Origin: Flagellimonas aurea | GTDB taxonomy: Bacteria; Bacteroidota; Bacteroidia; Flavobacteriales; Flavobacteriaceae | DNA: 64,000 nucleotides | Assembly: GCF_017313785.1 (NCBI RefSeq) | Contig: NZ_JAFLNL010000005.1 | Location: forward strand, 124,001-188,000 | Direction of reading: 5' to 3' | Program-made: the position numbers and the translations under genes | Notes under the pieces: model-generated | Told to the model about the DNA's origin: nothing | The model's input: only the letters and a program-made list of their open reading frames with translations | The model's database searches: none | Part shown: piece by piece, positions 8,634-17,599 of the stretch | How positions within the stretch are numbered: position 1 is the first letter of the stretch | Layout: each line of letters begins with the position of its first letter

Positions 8634-9982
8634 TATAGGAATAGCTTTTCTATGCGAGCTATGGCTTTGGGCAAACAACAGACTACCACTTTATCACCTT
8701 CAGCAATCCTAAAATCACCCAGTGCTATAATTCCTTCTCCATTTCGAATGACCCCGCCTATGCTCGCTTCCCTTGGAAAATTCAGTTCGCGGATTATTTC
8801 TCCATTCACCAACGAGGATGGCTTCACCTCAAACTCCAAGATTTCAGCATTCAAGTTGTTCAAACGGGTGAGGGCAAGCACCTCCCCTTTCCTGATATAC
8901 CGGAATATGCTGTTTGCTGCAAGTAGTTTTTTATTGATGAGGGTATCCACCCCAATGGAATGTGACAACTGGAAGTAGTCCATATTCTCCACCAAGGCAA
9001 TGGTCTTTTTTATTTTCTTGCTCTTGGCCACCAAGCACGACATAATATTGGTCTCGGAATTTCCCGTAACCGCGATAAAGGCATCCATGGACTCCAAGCT
9101 CTCCTCTTCCAACAGTTCCACATTGCGGCCATCCCCATTGATGACAAGTGCATGTGGCAGCTCGTCTGCAATATCAAAGGCCTTTTCCTTATTTTTTTCA
9201 ATAAGTTTTACGTTGAATTTTTTATTGCAAAGGTCACGAGCCGTTTTATAGCCCACCTTGCTTCCACCCAAGATCATCACATTTTTGATGTCCTGTTTTT
9301 GCATACCCGAGAGTTTATACAGCTCTTCAACACCCTTATCCGATGTAATGAAATAAACTTGGTCACCCTCTTTAAAAACGGTATCACCCCTTGGAATCAG
9401 AGTGAATTGTGTTCCTTTTCGCTGTAATGCAATGGGCATAAAGTTGAGCTCTGGAAAAATCCTTGCAGCCTCCTTTACCATCTTACCCACAAATGGAGCA
9501 GTTTTCGGAAGAATTACCCCGAACATGGTCAACAATCCTTCCTCAAATTGATAGGTATCGTTGAAGGCAGACTGGTTCAGCATCAACTGTATTTCCGTAG
9601 CGGCAAGACGCTCTGGTGAAATCAATTCATCGATGCCCAATTGTTCAAACCTGATAAGTTCCCTGTTGTCCATGAACTCCGTGTTGGAAATCCGGGCCAT
9701 GGTACGCTTGCAGCCCAATTGTTTTGCCAGCACACAAAGGGTAAGATTAGTGGTCTCCGATGCGGTAACCCCAATCACAAGGTCGGAACCGTCTACATCG
9801 GCATCCTGTAGCACCTGTATCGACGTGGCATCACCGCGCAGCACCCTAATATCCAAATGGGTGTCCGCATAGGACAACCTTTCCTTATCGGTATCGATCA
9901 AAGTAATTTCCTGCGCTTCGTAGGACAATAATTTTGCCAAATGAAACCCAACTTCACCAGCACCTGCAATAATGATTCTCAT
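8633..9982 (-). CDS. trkA: Trk potassium transport regulatory subunit
   Basis: A 449-residue cytoplasmic NAD(H)-binding regulator of TrkH. It contains two tandem RCK_N/RCK_C units: the first Rossmann loop is IIIAGAGEVGFHLA at residues 2-15 and the second is MILGGSKVGYKTA at about residue 234, each followed by a TrkA_C domain (about 140-225 and 365-449). The ATG at 9980-9982 begins directly with the Rossmann strand, as usual. It shares one base with the trkH start. Length matches E. coli TrkA (458). Confidence 0.95.
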   Translation of the reverse strand: MRIIIAGAGEVGFHLAKLLSYEAQEITLIDTDKERLSYADTHLDIRVLRGDATSIQVLQDADVDGSDLVIGVTASETTNLTLCVLAKQLGCKRTMARISNTEFMDNRELIRFEQLGIDELISPERLAATEIQLMLNQSAFNDTYQFEEGLLTMFGVILPKTAPFVGKMVKEAARIFPELNFMPIALQRKGTQFTLIPRGDTVFKEGDQVYFITSDKGVEELYKLSGMQKQDIKNVMILGGSKVGYKTARDLCNKKFNVKLIEKNKEKAFDIADELPHALVINGDGRNVELLEEESLESMDAFIAVTGNSETNIMSCLVAKSKKIKKTIALVENMDYFQLSHSIGVDTLINKKLLAANSIFRYIRKGEVLALTRLNNLNAEILEFEVKPSSLVNGEIIRELNFPREASIGGVIRNGEGIIALGDFRIAEGDKVVVCCLPKAIARIEKLFL

Positions 9983-10126
9983 TGATTAGAATAGGATGTG
10001 TTCTTAAATAACCTCGTTTTGCACGCTGCAAACGATACTAAGAATGGTATGCTAAACGTAAACTCCATACTTTTAACCAAATACGGAAAATAAATCCCTT
10101 TGGAGGGCAAAATTACACAAATATTT

Positions 10127-10160
10127 TTGTCCGCATCCCCTATCCTAAGTTGTATATTTG
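10127..10160 (+). promoter_or_regulatory. Promoter ahead of ubiE-porT
   Basis: TTG at 10127-10129 and TATATTTG at 10153-10160 are spaced 23 bases apart, within the wide flavobacterial range. The ubiE start is at 10177, 16 bases downstream. Confidence 0.55.
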
Positions 10161-10176
10161 CCAGCAAATAAAAGCT

Positions 10177-10905
10177 ATGTCGGAAAAGGTGAAACCTTAC
10201 AAAGAATCTGAGCTCGGCAAAAAGGAGCAAGTAAAGCAAATGTTCGATAACATTTCCGGAAATTACGATGGTCTTAACCGGGTCATCTCCTTTGGAACGG
10301 ATGTTAAGTGGCGCAAGAAAATAGTAGCCTTTTTAAAAGAGAAGTCCCCCGATTCCATTCTGGATATAGCCACCGGCACCGGGGACCTCGCCATAGCCAT
10401 GGCAAAAACGGGTGCCAATAAGATTGTTGGTCTAGACCTTTCCCCCGGTATGCTGGAGGTCGGCAAGAAAAAAGTATCCAACAAGAATTTACAGAACACT
10501 ATCGAAATGGTTGTTGGGGACAGTGAGAACCTTCCCTTTGAGGATGATTCCTTTGATGCCATCACTGTGGCATTTGGTGTCCGAAACTTTGAAAATCTGG
10601 AAAAAGGGCTGGAAGAAATCTATAGGGTCCTTAAGCCCGAAGGACATTTTGTGGTCTTGGAAACTTCCGTACCTACCAAAACCCCTTTCAAACAGGGTTA
10701 TAAAATCTACACAAAATACGTGCTTCCTTCTATTGGAAACTTGTTCTCAAAAGATAGGTCGGCTTACAAATATTTGAGTGAATCTGCTTCTGTTTTTCCT
10801 CATGGACAGGCTTTCAACAATATTTTGAAGAAAATCGGGTTTATAGGAATAGAGAACAAACCACAAACAATGGGTGTAGCATCCATTTATGTTGCTTCAA
10901 AATAG
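10177..10905 (+). CDS. ubiE: Demethylmenaquinone methyltransferase
   Basis: A 242-residue class I SAM methyltransferase that makes the last step of menaquinone synthesis (also called MenG). It shows [20 protein letters not shown] near the N terminus, the SAM loop [26 protein letters not shown], and the family signature around [15 protein letters not shown]. The frame is open from 10150, but the ATG at 10177 was chosen because it follows the promoter by a sensible distance and starts at the conserved region. porT follows after four bases, so the two are co-transcribed; the same ubiE-porT order is known from other Flavobacteriia. Confidence 0.94.
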   Translation: MSEKVKPYKESELGKKEQVKQMFDNISGNYDGLNRVISFGTDVKWRKKIVAFLKEKSPDSILDIATGTGDLAIAMAKTGANKIVGLDLSPGMLEVGKKKVSNKNLQNTIEMVVGDSENLPFEDDSFDAITVAFGVRNFENLEKGLEEIYRVLKPEGHFVVLETSVPTKTPFKQGYKIYTKYVLPSIGNLFSKDRSAYKYLSESASVFPHGQAFNNILKKIGFIGIENKPQTMGVASIYVASK

Positions 10906-10909
10906 ATTG

Positions 10910-11608
10910 ATGAAAAATCTCCTGATCCTATTTGGACTTATCGTATTATCGAACCAAATGGCCGTTGCCCAATTTGGAAGCGACCCCATCCTCAACCTTC
11001 AGAACGAGGACAAGAAATTTTTGAACTGGGGATATTATCTAGGTTTTAACCAATACGATTTTCAATTTGAGTACAAAGACGATATTGGCCAAGATGTATT
11101 GGTGGACAAAAGTCTAGGATTCAACGTTGGTTTGATCGGGGAGCTTCGAATAAATGAGTTTTTGGATGCCCGTTTTGAACCGGGTCTGCTCTACACTGCA
11201 AGAACATTGGGCTTCCCTGGATTTACTACGGAGAACGATGCGCTTCGCGAAGTGCGTTCCACCTACATTCGATTCCCTTTATTGTTGAAGGCCAGTACGC
11301 GAAGAATCGGAAACTGGAGACCGTTTATTGTTGGTGGGGTTTACACCTCCATTAACTTGGGAAGCAACGAAGATAGTTTGGACGACAACAGTAGTGGCCA
11401 GTTTAGAATGAAACAAAATGTTTACGGGTACGAAGTTGGTTTCGGGATTGATTTTTACACCGAATACTTCAAGTTCACACCATCCATTCGAGGAGTTTTT
11501 GCCTTAACGGACGAGTTGGTTCCCGATGCCGACCCCAATAGCCCTTGGACAGGTAACATTGCTGCCATGCGCACCCGCGGAATCTTCATCAATTTTACTT
11601 TTGAATAG
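10910..11608 (+). CDS. porT: Type IX secretion protein PorT, outer membrane beta-barrel
   Basis: A 232-residue outer membrane protein with a signal peptide (hydrophobic residues 4-20, cleavage after VAQ or nearby) and alternating beta-strand segments to the C terminus, ending in an aromatic-rich strand (FINFTFE). Length, the GYYLGFNQYDF motif near the mature N terminus and the position right after ubiE match PorT (SprT) of the Bacteroidota type IX secretion system, needed for gingipain/adhesin export and gliding. The ATG at 10910 was chosen over 10889, which lies inside ubiE. A TrmH-type gene converges after one base. Confidence 0.85.
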   Translation: MKNLLILFGLIVLSNQMAVAQFGSDPILNLQNEDKKFLNWGYYLGFNQYDFQFEYKDDIGQDVLVDKSLGFNVGLIGELRINEFLDARFEPGLLYTARTLGFPGFTTENDALREVRSTYIRFPLLLKASTRRIGNWRPFIVGGVYTSINLGSNEDSLDDNSSGQFRMKQNVYGYEVGFGIDFYTEYFKFTPSIRGVFALTDELVPDADPNSPWTGNIAAMRTRGIFINFTFE

Positions 11609-11609
11609 C

Positions 11610-12329
11610 CTATCCCCTGCGGATTTCGTTGAGAAGAATTCCAGTGGCCGTGGCCACATTTAAACTTTCCGTAGTAGTTGCACCAAATTGTGGAATGGAG
11701 ATTTTTTTGGTGATGAATTTTCCAACTTCGGCAGAAACGCCATTGGCCTCGTTGCCCATTACCAAAACACCTTTTTTCGCCAAATTGGAACCATAAACCG
11801 ATTCGCCGTCCATATAGGCTCCATAAATTGGTATATCCGTTTTGTCCAAAAAGGTTATCAAATCAGTGTATTCAACATTTACCCTTGCAATAGAACCCAT
11901 AGTGGCCTGCAATACTTTTGGGTTATAACAGTCCACGGTATCCGTTGAGCAGACCAATCGTTTAATTCCAAACCAATCACATAGTCGAATAATGGTTCCC
12001 ATGTTCCCAGGGTCTCGAACAGCATCCAAAACCACAACCCAATCGTCCAAATCCAAAGCTTCGGAATCCTTCACACGAAAAACACCGAGTATACCACTCG
12101 GATGCGTTAAGCTGCTCATCTGTTTCAATGTTTTTTCCGGAACCACTTCAGCCTGCTCAAATTTTTGAACCAAACCAGTATCATCCACAAAAATCTGGTA
12201 CGTTTTAAAACCCGAATTCAACAATTCGTTCACGAGCTTTTCACCCTCTACAACAAATAGTCCATGTTGAGATCGGTACTTTTTTTGCTTTAGGCTAACA
12301 ACTAGCTTAATTTGGTTTTTTGTAACCAT
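11610..12329 (-). CDS. TrmH/SpoU-family RNA methyltransferase
   Basis: A 239-residue SPOUT methyltransferase. An N-terminal RNA-binding region (KQKKYRSQHGLFVVEGEKLV, about residues 12-31) is followed by the trefoil-knot domain with DAVRDPGNMGTIIRL, LVMGNEANGVS and IPQFGATTTESLNVATATGI, the three motifs of the family. It probably 2'-O-methylates a ribose in rRNA or tRNA; the exact site cannot be told. Its 5' end lies only 24 bases from the start of the divergent tamL gene. Confidence 0.9.
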   Translation of the reverse strand: MVTKNQIKLVVSLKQKKYRSQHGLFVVEGEKLVNELLNSGFKTYQIFVDDTGLVQKFEQAEVVPEKTLKQMSSLTHPSGILGVFRVKDSEALDLDDWVVVLDAVRDPGNMGTIIRLCDWFGIKRLVCSTDTVDCYNPKVLQATMGSIARVNVEYTDLITFLDKTDIPIYGAYMDGESVYGSNLAKKGVLVMGNEANGVSAEVGKFITKKISIPQFGATTTESLNVATATGILLNEIRRG

Positions 12330-12347
12330 CTAAATCGTGTATTTTTG
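12320..12347 (+). promoter_or_regulatory. Candidate promoter of tamL
   Basis: TTG at 12320-12322 and TATTTTTG at 12340-12347 are 17 bases apart. Transcription would begin close to the ATG at 12354, so the message may be nearly leaderless. The -33 box overlaps the 5' end of the divergent TrmH-type gene. Confidence 0.4.
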
Positions 12348-12353
12348 GCTTCT

Positions 12354-14942
12354 ATGAGTGGTTATTCTGGTGTAACGGGCAACTTGGCAAAAATAGGATT
12401 ATTGTTGCTTTTGCTCAGCATTTTAGGTTGCAATACCTTAAAAAAGGTCGGGGAGGATGAATTATTGCTCACCAAGAACACTATTTTGGTAGATGAAGAA
12501 AAGGTCACCAGTAGCGAAATCAAAGGCCTGATCAGCCAAAAACCCAACAGCAGTGTACTTGGATATCCTTTAAAATTGAACCTTTACAATCTGGCCAAGG
12601 AAAACCCCGATTCCTCATTCGAAGATTGGCTCAACAGAAAAGAGAAAAGGGAAAAACGATTGAACAATCTACTGTCCGAAAAACAGGTTTACAGATTACA
12701 GGAATCGTTTTTAGTAAAGGGATATAGCGAATTTCTGAAAAGGATCGGCGAACCTCCCGTAATCATCGATACCACCAAAACCAACAAATCCGTAAGCAAG
12801 CTCGAATCTTACTACAATAGCAAGGGTTATTTTAACAACACCGGGGAGTATGAGATAATTGAAGGTAAAAACGCAAAAAAAGCGCAGATAGCATACCGTG
12901 TTACTTTGAACAAGCCCTACATTGTGGACACGATACAAAAAAACATCACTTCCCCAGAACTGGATTCCATTTACAAAAAATCGGCAAACAGGAGTTTTGT
13001 AAGGCAAGGGGAACAATTTGACCTGGACAATTTTACTTTGGAGCGAGAGCGCCTTACCACACTTTTCAGGAATTCTGGAGTCTACAATTTCCAAGAAAGC
13101 TCCATAAACTACAATATATTTAGGGATACCACCCAAGCTTCGGACGACCAATTGATGGATGTGGAACTGAACATCCGAAAGTTTAGGAGCACCAACGATA
13201 GTACCGATGTCAATATGCCCTACAAAGTGGCACGGCACAGAAAAATCAATATATATGCTGATTATGACCTGAACGGAAACTCAGACTCCCTAAAAACTCT
13301 TGAATACGACAATCACAACATCATATATAGTGGAAAGCTGAGATATCGCCCCAAAGCGCTGACCGATGCTATTTTCTTTGAAAAAGACAGTATTTATCGT
13401 GATTTGGACAGGATACGTACCTACCGACAAATCACCAACCTTAATACTTTTAAATATCCCAACATCGAGTTTATCCCCGACTCCACCCAAACACAACTGG
13501 AAACAAATATCTATCTAGCGGCCAAGCCCAAATATTCTTTAAACCTTAATTTTGATGTTACTCATTCCAATATTCAACAGGTAGGAACTGCTTTTAGTGC
13601 ATCCGTTATCACAAGGAACGTTTTTGGGGGTGCGGAGACATTGAACATTTCTGCAAGGGGTTCCATCGGTTTATTGAGTGATGCCTCCCTATCGGATGGA
13701 AATTTTACATCGGAACTCGGTGGAGATGTCAATATCACCTTTCCCCGCATCTGGCTCCCCTTCAACACAGAAGGTATCATTCCATATTATATGTTGCCCC
13801 AGACCCGATTGTCGGCAGGTACCAATTTCCAACGAAACATCGGGCTCGACAAGCAATCCCTAAACTCCATACTTTCCTTTAATTGGACACCTTCCGAAAG
13901 GTTGAAAAACAATATTGAACTGCTCAATGTCGAATTTGTAAGAAACGTAAATCCCGATAATTTTTACAACGTATACAGAAATACATTTTCCAACTTGAAC
14001 AGTGTCGCCGACCAATTTCAGGACGATCCGCAATATTCACAATACTTCAGACCTTTGGAAGATGTTGATGATGAACCGGTACTAAGCATCCCAACTGGGG
14101 CGAATGGTTTTGTTAGAAACATATTGAATGATTCGATTCCTGTAAGCGCGGAGGATAAGGAATTGGTCAACAGCATTGAGGAAAGGCGCAGAAGATTAAC
14201 GGAAAACAACCTTATTTTCGCCACCAATTTCACTCATACCAAGAATAGTAAATCAGGCATCAACGACCTCGATTTTTATCAATATCGAATTAAAGTTGAA
14301 AGTGCCGGAGCCATGCTATCATTGCTCACCAACGTAATTCCCTTCAATAAAAATGACAATGGACAGAACCTTGTTTTCAGTGTCCCCTACTCCCAATATG
14401 TAAAAACCGAGTTCGATTACATTCGGCATTGGGAAATTGGAGGTTCACAGGTGATTGCTTTTAGAAGTTTTACGGGGCTGGCCATTCCGTATGGCAACTC
14501 GGACAACATTCCCTTTGTTCGAAGTTACTTTGCCGGGGGTTCCAACGACAACCGCGCTTGGAATGCTTACGAGCTTGGTCCAGGAAAAACTGACAACATC
14601 AATGATTTTAACGAAGCAAACCTGAAAATTGCGCTGAACCTGGAATATCGTTTCCCGATAGCAGGCGATGTAAAAGGTGCCCTTTTCGCGGATGCGGGCA
14701 ACATTTGGAACGTTTTCGACAGCGAAACAAATCCCGACGCCATTTTCACAGGGTTCTCTTCTTTGGGTGACCTAGCATTGGGTACAGGCGTTGGTCTGCG
14801 GTACGATTTCACCTATTTTGTCTTTAGGCTGGACGTAGGCTTCAAGACCTACAATCCTGCAAAAGTTGGGTCCGATCGCTGGTTTGATGGGTACAACTTT
14901 AAACAAGCTGCCTTTAACATAGGTATCAATTATCCTTTCTAG
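12354..14942 (+). CDS. tamL: BamA/TamA-family outer membrane lipoprotein TamL
   Basis: An 862-residue Omp85-superfamily protein. The N terminus is a lipoprotein signal with lipobox LLSILGC, so the mature protein begins at a lipidated Cys. POTRA-like repeats fill about residues 40-420, and a 16-strand-type barrel fills the C-terminal half, with a conserved strand-16 ending (AAFNIGINYPF). A lipobox on a TamA-like barrel is characteristic of TamL in Bacteroidota, thought to help outer membrane protein assembly with TamB. ATG 12354 was chosen because the in-frame ATG at 12312 precedes the promoter -7 box. No tamB is adjacent. Confidence 0.85.
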   Translation: MSGYSGVTGNLAKIGLLLLLLSILGCNTLKKVGEDELLLTKNTILVDEEKVTSSEIKGLISQKPNSSVLGYPLKLNLYNLAKENPDSSFEDWLNRKEKREKRLNNLLSEKQVYRLQESFLVKGYSEFLKRIGEPPVIIDTTKTNKSVSKLESYYNSKGYFNNTGEYEIIEGKNAKKAQIAYRVTLNKPYIVDTIQKNITSPELDSIYKKSANRSFVRQGEQFDLDNFTLERERLTTLFRNSGVYNFQESSINYNIFRDTTQASDDQLMDVELNIRKFRSTNDSTDVNMPYKVARHRKINIYADYDLNGNSDSLKTLEYDNHNIIYSGKLRYRPKALTDAIFFEKDSIYRDLDRIRTYRQITNLNTFKYPNIEFIPDSTQTQLETNIYLAAKPKYSLNLNFDVTHSNIQQVGTAFSASVITRNVFGGAETLNISARGSIGLLSDASLSDGNFTSELGGDVNITFPRIWLPFNTEGIIPYYMLPQTRLSAGTNFQRNIGLDKQSLNSILSFNWTPSERLKNNIELLNVEFVRNVNPDNFYNVYRNTFSNLNSVADQFQDDPQYSQYFRPLEDVDDEPVLSIPTGANGFVRNILNDSIPVSAEDKELVNSIEERRRRLTENNLIFATNFTHTKNSKSGINDLDFYQYRIKVESAGAMLSLLTNVIPFNKNDNGQNLVFSVPYSQYVKTEFDYIRHWEIGGSQVIAFRSFTGLAIPYGNSDNIPFVRSYFAGGSNDNRAWNAYELGPGKTDNINDFNEANLKIALNLEYRFPIAGDVKGALFADAGNIWNVFDSETNPDAIFTGFSSLGDLALGTGVGLRYDFTYFVFRLDVGFKTYNPAKVGSDRWFDGYNFKQAAFNIGINYPF

Positions 14943-14956
14943 AGCAAATAATTTAT

Positions 14957-14964
14957 TACTTTTG
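14957..14964 (+). promoter_or_regulatory. -7 element ahead of fbaA
   Basis: TACTTTTG matches TAnnTTTG, 30 bases before the fbaA ATG. No TTG is present at the expected -33 distance, so only the -7 half is supported. Confidence 0.4.
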
Positions 14965-14994
14965 TTTCCTATTTAATTCGAAACCAATATAACT

Positions 14995-16062
14995 ATGTCC
15001 CACAATATCAAGCCCGGTGTCGCTACCGGTGATGAAGTACAGGCAATTTTCAACCATGCAAAAGAAAACGGTTACGCGCTCCCGGCCGTAAACGTAATCG
15101 GTTCAGATAGCATCAATGCTGTGATGGAAACTGCCGCAACATTGAATTCCCCTGTAATCATTCAATTTTCTAATGGAGGAGCCCAGTTCAATGCAGGTAA
15201 AGGCCTATCCAACGAAAACCAAAAAGCAGCTATTTTGGGTGCCGTAGCAGGAGCTAAACATGTACACCAATTGGCCGAGGCCTATGGCGCCACTGTAATC
15301 CTTCATACAGACCACTGCGCCAAAAAATTATTGCCTTGGATCGATGGTCTTTTGGATGCCAGTGAAAAACATTATAAGGAAACTGGCAAATCATTGTTCA
15401 GTTCACATATGATCGACCTTTCAGAAGAGCCGATCGAAGAAAATATTGAAATCTGCAAAGAGTATCTTGAGCGCATGAGCAAAATGGATATGACTTTGGA
15501 GATAGAATTAGGAATTACAGGTGGTGAAGAAGATGGTGTGGACAACTCAGATGTTGATGATTCCAAATTGTACACCCAGCCCGAAGAAGTGGCTTTTGCC
15601 TATGAAGAACTTTCAAAAGTAAGCCCACGATTCACCATTGCCGCAGCATTTGGTAACGTACATGGTGTTTACAAGCCCGGAAACGTAAAATTGACTCCAA
15701 AAATCCTTAAAAACTCTCAAGAGTTCATTACCGAAAAATATGGAGTTGAGCATAATCACATCGATTTTGTATTCCACGGAGGTTCCGGTTCTACAGTGGA
15801 AGAAATCAGGGAGGCCATCGGTTACGGCGTAATCAAAATGAACATCGATACCGACTTGCAATACGCATTTTTGGAAGGTGTTCGCGATTATATCCAAGGT
15901 AAGGGAGGCTACCTTCAGGCGCAGATCGGAAACCCCGACGGTGACGACCAGCCGAACAAAAAATACTACGACCCACGTGTATGGCTTCGAGAAGGAGAAA
16001 AAACCTTTATTGCCCGTTTAAAAAAGGCTTTCGAAGACCTGAACAACGTAAACACTCTGTAA
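14995..16062 (+). CDS. fbaA: Class II fructose-bisphosphate aldolase
   Basis: A 355-residue zinc-dependent aldolase that cleaves fructose-1,6-bisphosphate to DHAP and GAP in glycolysis, and the reverse in gluconeogenesis. Motifs: YALPAVNVIGSDS near the N terminus, ILHTDHCAKK with catalytic Asp and zinc His, LEIELGITGGEEDGVDN, GNVHGVYKPGN with zinc His, and FVFHGGSGST. Length (about 355) and the insert after GGEED mark class IIA, like E. coli FbaA (359). accD follows after 27 bases and a terminator lies only after accD, so the two are probably co-transcribed. Confidence 0.96.
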   Translation: MSHNIKPGVATGDEVQAIFNHAKENGYALPAVNVIGSDSINAVMETAATLNSPVIIQFSNGGAQFNAGKGLSNENQKAAILGAVAGAKHVHQLAEAYGATVILHTDHCAKKLLPWIDGLLDASEKHYKETGKSLFSSHMIDLSEEPIEENIEICKEYLERMSKMDMTLEIELGITGGEEDGVDNSDVDDSKLYTQPEEVAFAYEELSKVSPRFTIAAAFGNVHGVYKPGNVKLTPKILKNSQEFITEKYGVEHNHIDFVFHGGSGSTVEEIREAIGYGVIKMNIDTDLQYAFLEGVRDYIQGKGGYLQAQIGNPDGDDQPNKKYYDPRVWLREGEKTFIARLKKAFEDLNNVNTL

Positions 16063-16089
16063 GCCCTTGTCTAATTAAATATTGATTGC

Positions 16090-16950
16090 ATGTCGTCTTG
16101 GTTTAAAAGAAAGGAAAAAGGAATACAGACCGCTACGGAGGAAAAAAAAGACACCCCCAAGGGGCTGTGGTACAAATCCCCTACCGGTAAGATTGTGGAG
16201 GCCGAAGATCTGGCCAAAAACTTTTATGTAAGTCCAGAGGATGATTATCACGTACGTATAGGCAGTAAAGAATATTTTGAGATTCTTTTTGATGACAACA
16301 AGTTCCGTGAGCTTGACACGAAAATGACTGCCAAAGACCCTTTGAAGTTCGAGGATACCAAAAAATACTCCGATCGTTTAAAAGCGGCCCAGCAGAAAAC
16401 TGGATTAAAAGATGCCGTTAGGACCGCCGTAGGAAAGTCCCAAGGAAAGGATATTGTTGTGGCCTGCATGGATTTTGCCTTTATCGGGGGATCTATGGGA
16501 AGCGTGGTAGGGGAAAAGATTTCCCGCGCCATTGATGTCGCAAAAAGGAAGAAAATTCCATTTGTGATGATTTCCAAATCCGGAGGTGCCCGTATGATGG
16601 AAGCCGCGCTATCATTGATGCAGTTGGCCAAAACATCAGCTAAACTGGCCCAATTGGCCGATGCAAAAATCCCGTATATTTCGTTATGTACGGATCCTAC
16701 AACAGGGGGAACTACCGCATCATACGCCATGTTGGGGGATATCAACATTGCCGAGCCAGGTGCCCTTATCGGTTTTGCCGGGCCAAGGGTGGTAAAGGAT
16801 ACTACAGGAAAAGACCTTCCCGATGGTTTCCAAACATCCGAATTCTTGAAAGAGCACGGATTTTTGGATTTTATCACACACCGCAGGGACTTGAAGAAAA
16901 AAATCAATCTATATATAGACTTGATTACCAATCAACCTGTACGAAACTAA
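16090..16950 (+). CDS. accD: Acetyl-CoA carboxylase carboxyltransferase subunit beta, zinc ribbon lost
   Basis: A 286-residue beta subunit of the carboxyltransferase that makes malonyl-CoA for fatty acid synthesis, working with AccA. The crotonase-like core is intact: [21 protein letters not shown], the [13 protein letters not shown] segment and the IGFAGPRV oxyanion region. The N terminus aligns with the E. coli zinc ribbon ([13 protein letters not shown] then [14 protein letters not shown]), but all four zinc cysteines (CxxC...CxxC) are replaced, by SPTG and SPED. The N-terminal fold may therefore exist without zinc. No accA is in the window. A perfect terminator hairpin follows the stop immediately. 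Confidence 0.95.
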   Translation: MSSWFKRKEKGIQTATEEKKDTPKGLWYKSPTGKIVEAEDLAKNFYVSPEDDYHVRIGSKEYFEILFDDNKFRELDTKMTAKDPLKFEDTKKYSDRLKAAQQKTGLKDAVRTAVGKSQGKDIVVACMDFAFIGGSMGSVVGEKISRAIDVAKRKKIPFVMISKSGGARMMEAALSLMQLAKTSAKLAQLADAKIPYISLCTDPTTGGTTASYAMLGDINIAEPGALIGFAGPRVVKDTTGKDLPDGFQTSEFLKEHGFLDFITHRRDLKKKINLYIDLITNQPVRN

Positions 16951-16976
16951 AAAAAGCCCCGAATTCGGGGCTTTTT
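16951..16976 (+). terminator. Intrinsic terminator after accD
   Basis: A perfect 26-base palindrome with arms AAAAAGCCCCGAA and TTCGGGGCTTTTT begins directly after the accD stop codon. Confidence 0.9.
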
Positions 16977-17035
16977 GATTTTAATCGGGGGATTTACAGG
17001 CCATGCCAACATGTAAAGATTTTTCCAATAAATCT

Positions 17036-17063
17036 TTTGATTTCAAATAAAAGCATATCTTTG
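17036..17063 (+). promoter_or_regulatory. Promoter ahead of rpsO
   Basis: TTTG at 17036-17039 and TATCTTTG at 17056-17063 are 16 bases apart, one short of the usual range. rpsO starts 52 bases downstream, leaving a leader long enough for autoregulation. Confidence 0.5.
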
Positions 17064-17115
17064 CACGCTGATTGAAGGTCAATCAATACATAAAAATCAT
17101 TTAAATAATATTGGA

Positions 17116-17385
17116 ATGTATTTAACAAAAGAAGTTAAAGCCGAGATTTTTAAGAAACACGGCGGCTCTGAGAGCAACACCGGTTCTACGGAAGGACAAA
17201 TTGCGTTGTTCACGCACCGTATCAACCATTTGACAGAACACCTTAAGAGAAACCACAAAGATTACAACACCGAGCGCTCCTTGGTTGCGTTGGTAGGTAA
17301 AAGACGTAGTCTTTTGGATTATCTAAAGAAAAAAGATATTGCAAAATACCGTACTTTGATTAAAGAACTAGGTATTAGAAAATAA
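17116..17385 (+). CDS. rpsO: 30S ribosomal protein S15
   Basis: An 89-residue S15 of exactly standard length. It binds the central domain of 16S rRNA and contacts 23S rRNA in a subunit bridge. The four-helix sequence shows NTGSTEGQIALFTHRI, LTEHLKRNHKDYNTERSL and KRRSLLDYLKK, with the conserved His, Asp and Ser of the rRNA-binding face. pnp follows after 214 bases, the same gene order as in E. coli, though a terminator hairpin lies between. Confidence 0.98.
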   Translation: MYLTKEVKAEIFKKHGGSESNTGSTEGQIALFTHRINHLTEHLKRNHKDYNTERSLVALVGKRRSLLDYLKKKDIAKYRTLIKELGIRK

Positions 17386-17390
17386 AAACA

Positions 17391-17420
17391 CAAGGGGAGG
17401 CATTGGCTTCCCCTTTGTTT
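17391..17420 (+). terminator. Terminator after rpsO
   Basis: Arms AAGGGGA (17392-17398) and TCCCCTT (17409-17415) enclose a 10-base loop and are followed by TGTTTT. The stem is short but G-C rich. Confidence 0.65.
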
Positions 17421-17533
17421 TGGTTGAAGATATTTCAACAAAAAGTCCCGGGAAAACGGGCAAACACAAAAAGCTACAAAATAGTTTTTCATTGGTCAAG
17501 TGCCCCAGGCACACACAACAACAACACAACCCG

Positions 17534-17586
17534 ACCGCCCGGATGGCGGTAGACCAAAGTTTAACAGCCTGACCTTATGGGTTAGG
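17534..17586 (+). promoter_or_regulatory. Two hairpins in the pnp leader
   Basis: ACCGCC/GGCGGT (17534-17539 and 17545-17550, 5-base loop) and CCTGACC/GGTTAGG (17568-17574 and 17580-17586, one G-T pair) form two stems ending 14 bases before the pnp ATG. They could be a structured leader that affects pnp message stability or translation, by analogy with PNPase autoregulation in other bacteria. The rest of the 214-base gap shows no other recognisable feature apart from the rpsO terminator. Confidence 0.45.
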
Positions 17587-17599
17587 TAAGATTATTTTT

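Noticed and set aside
8226..8978. 250-codon plus-strand frame opposite trkH and trkA
   Set aside because: It spans two well-defined minus-strand genes and its translation has no recognisable motif.
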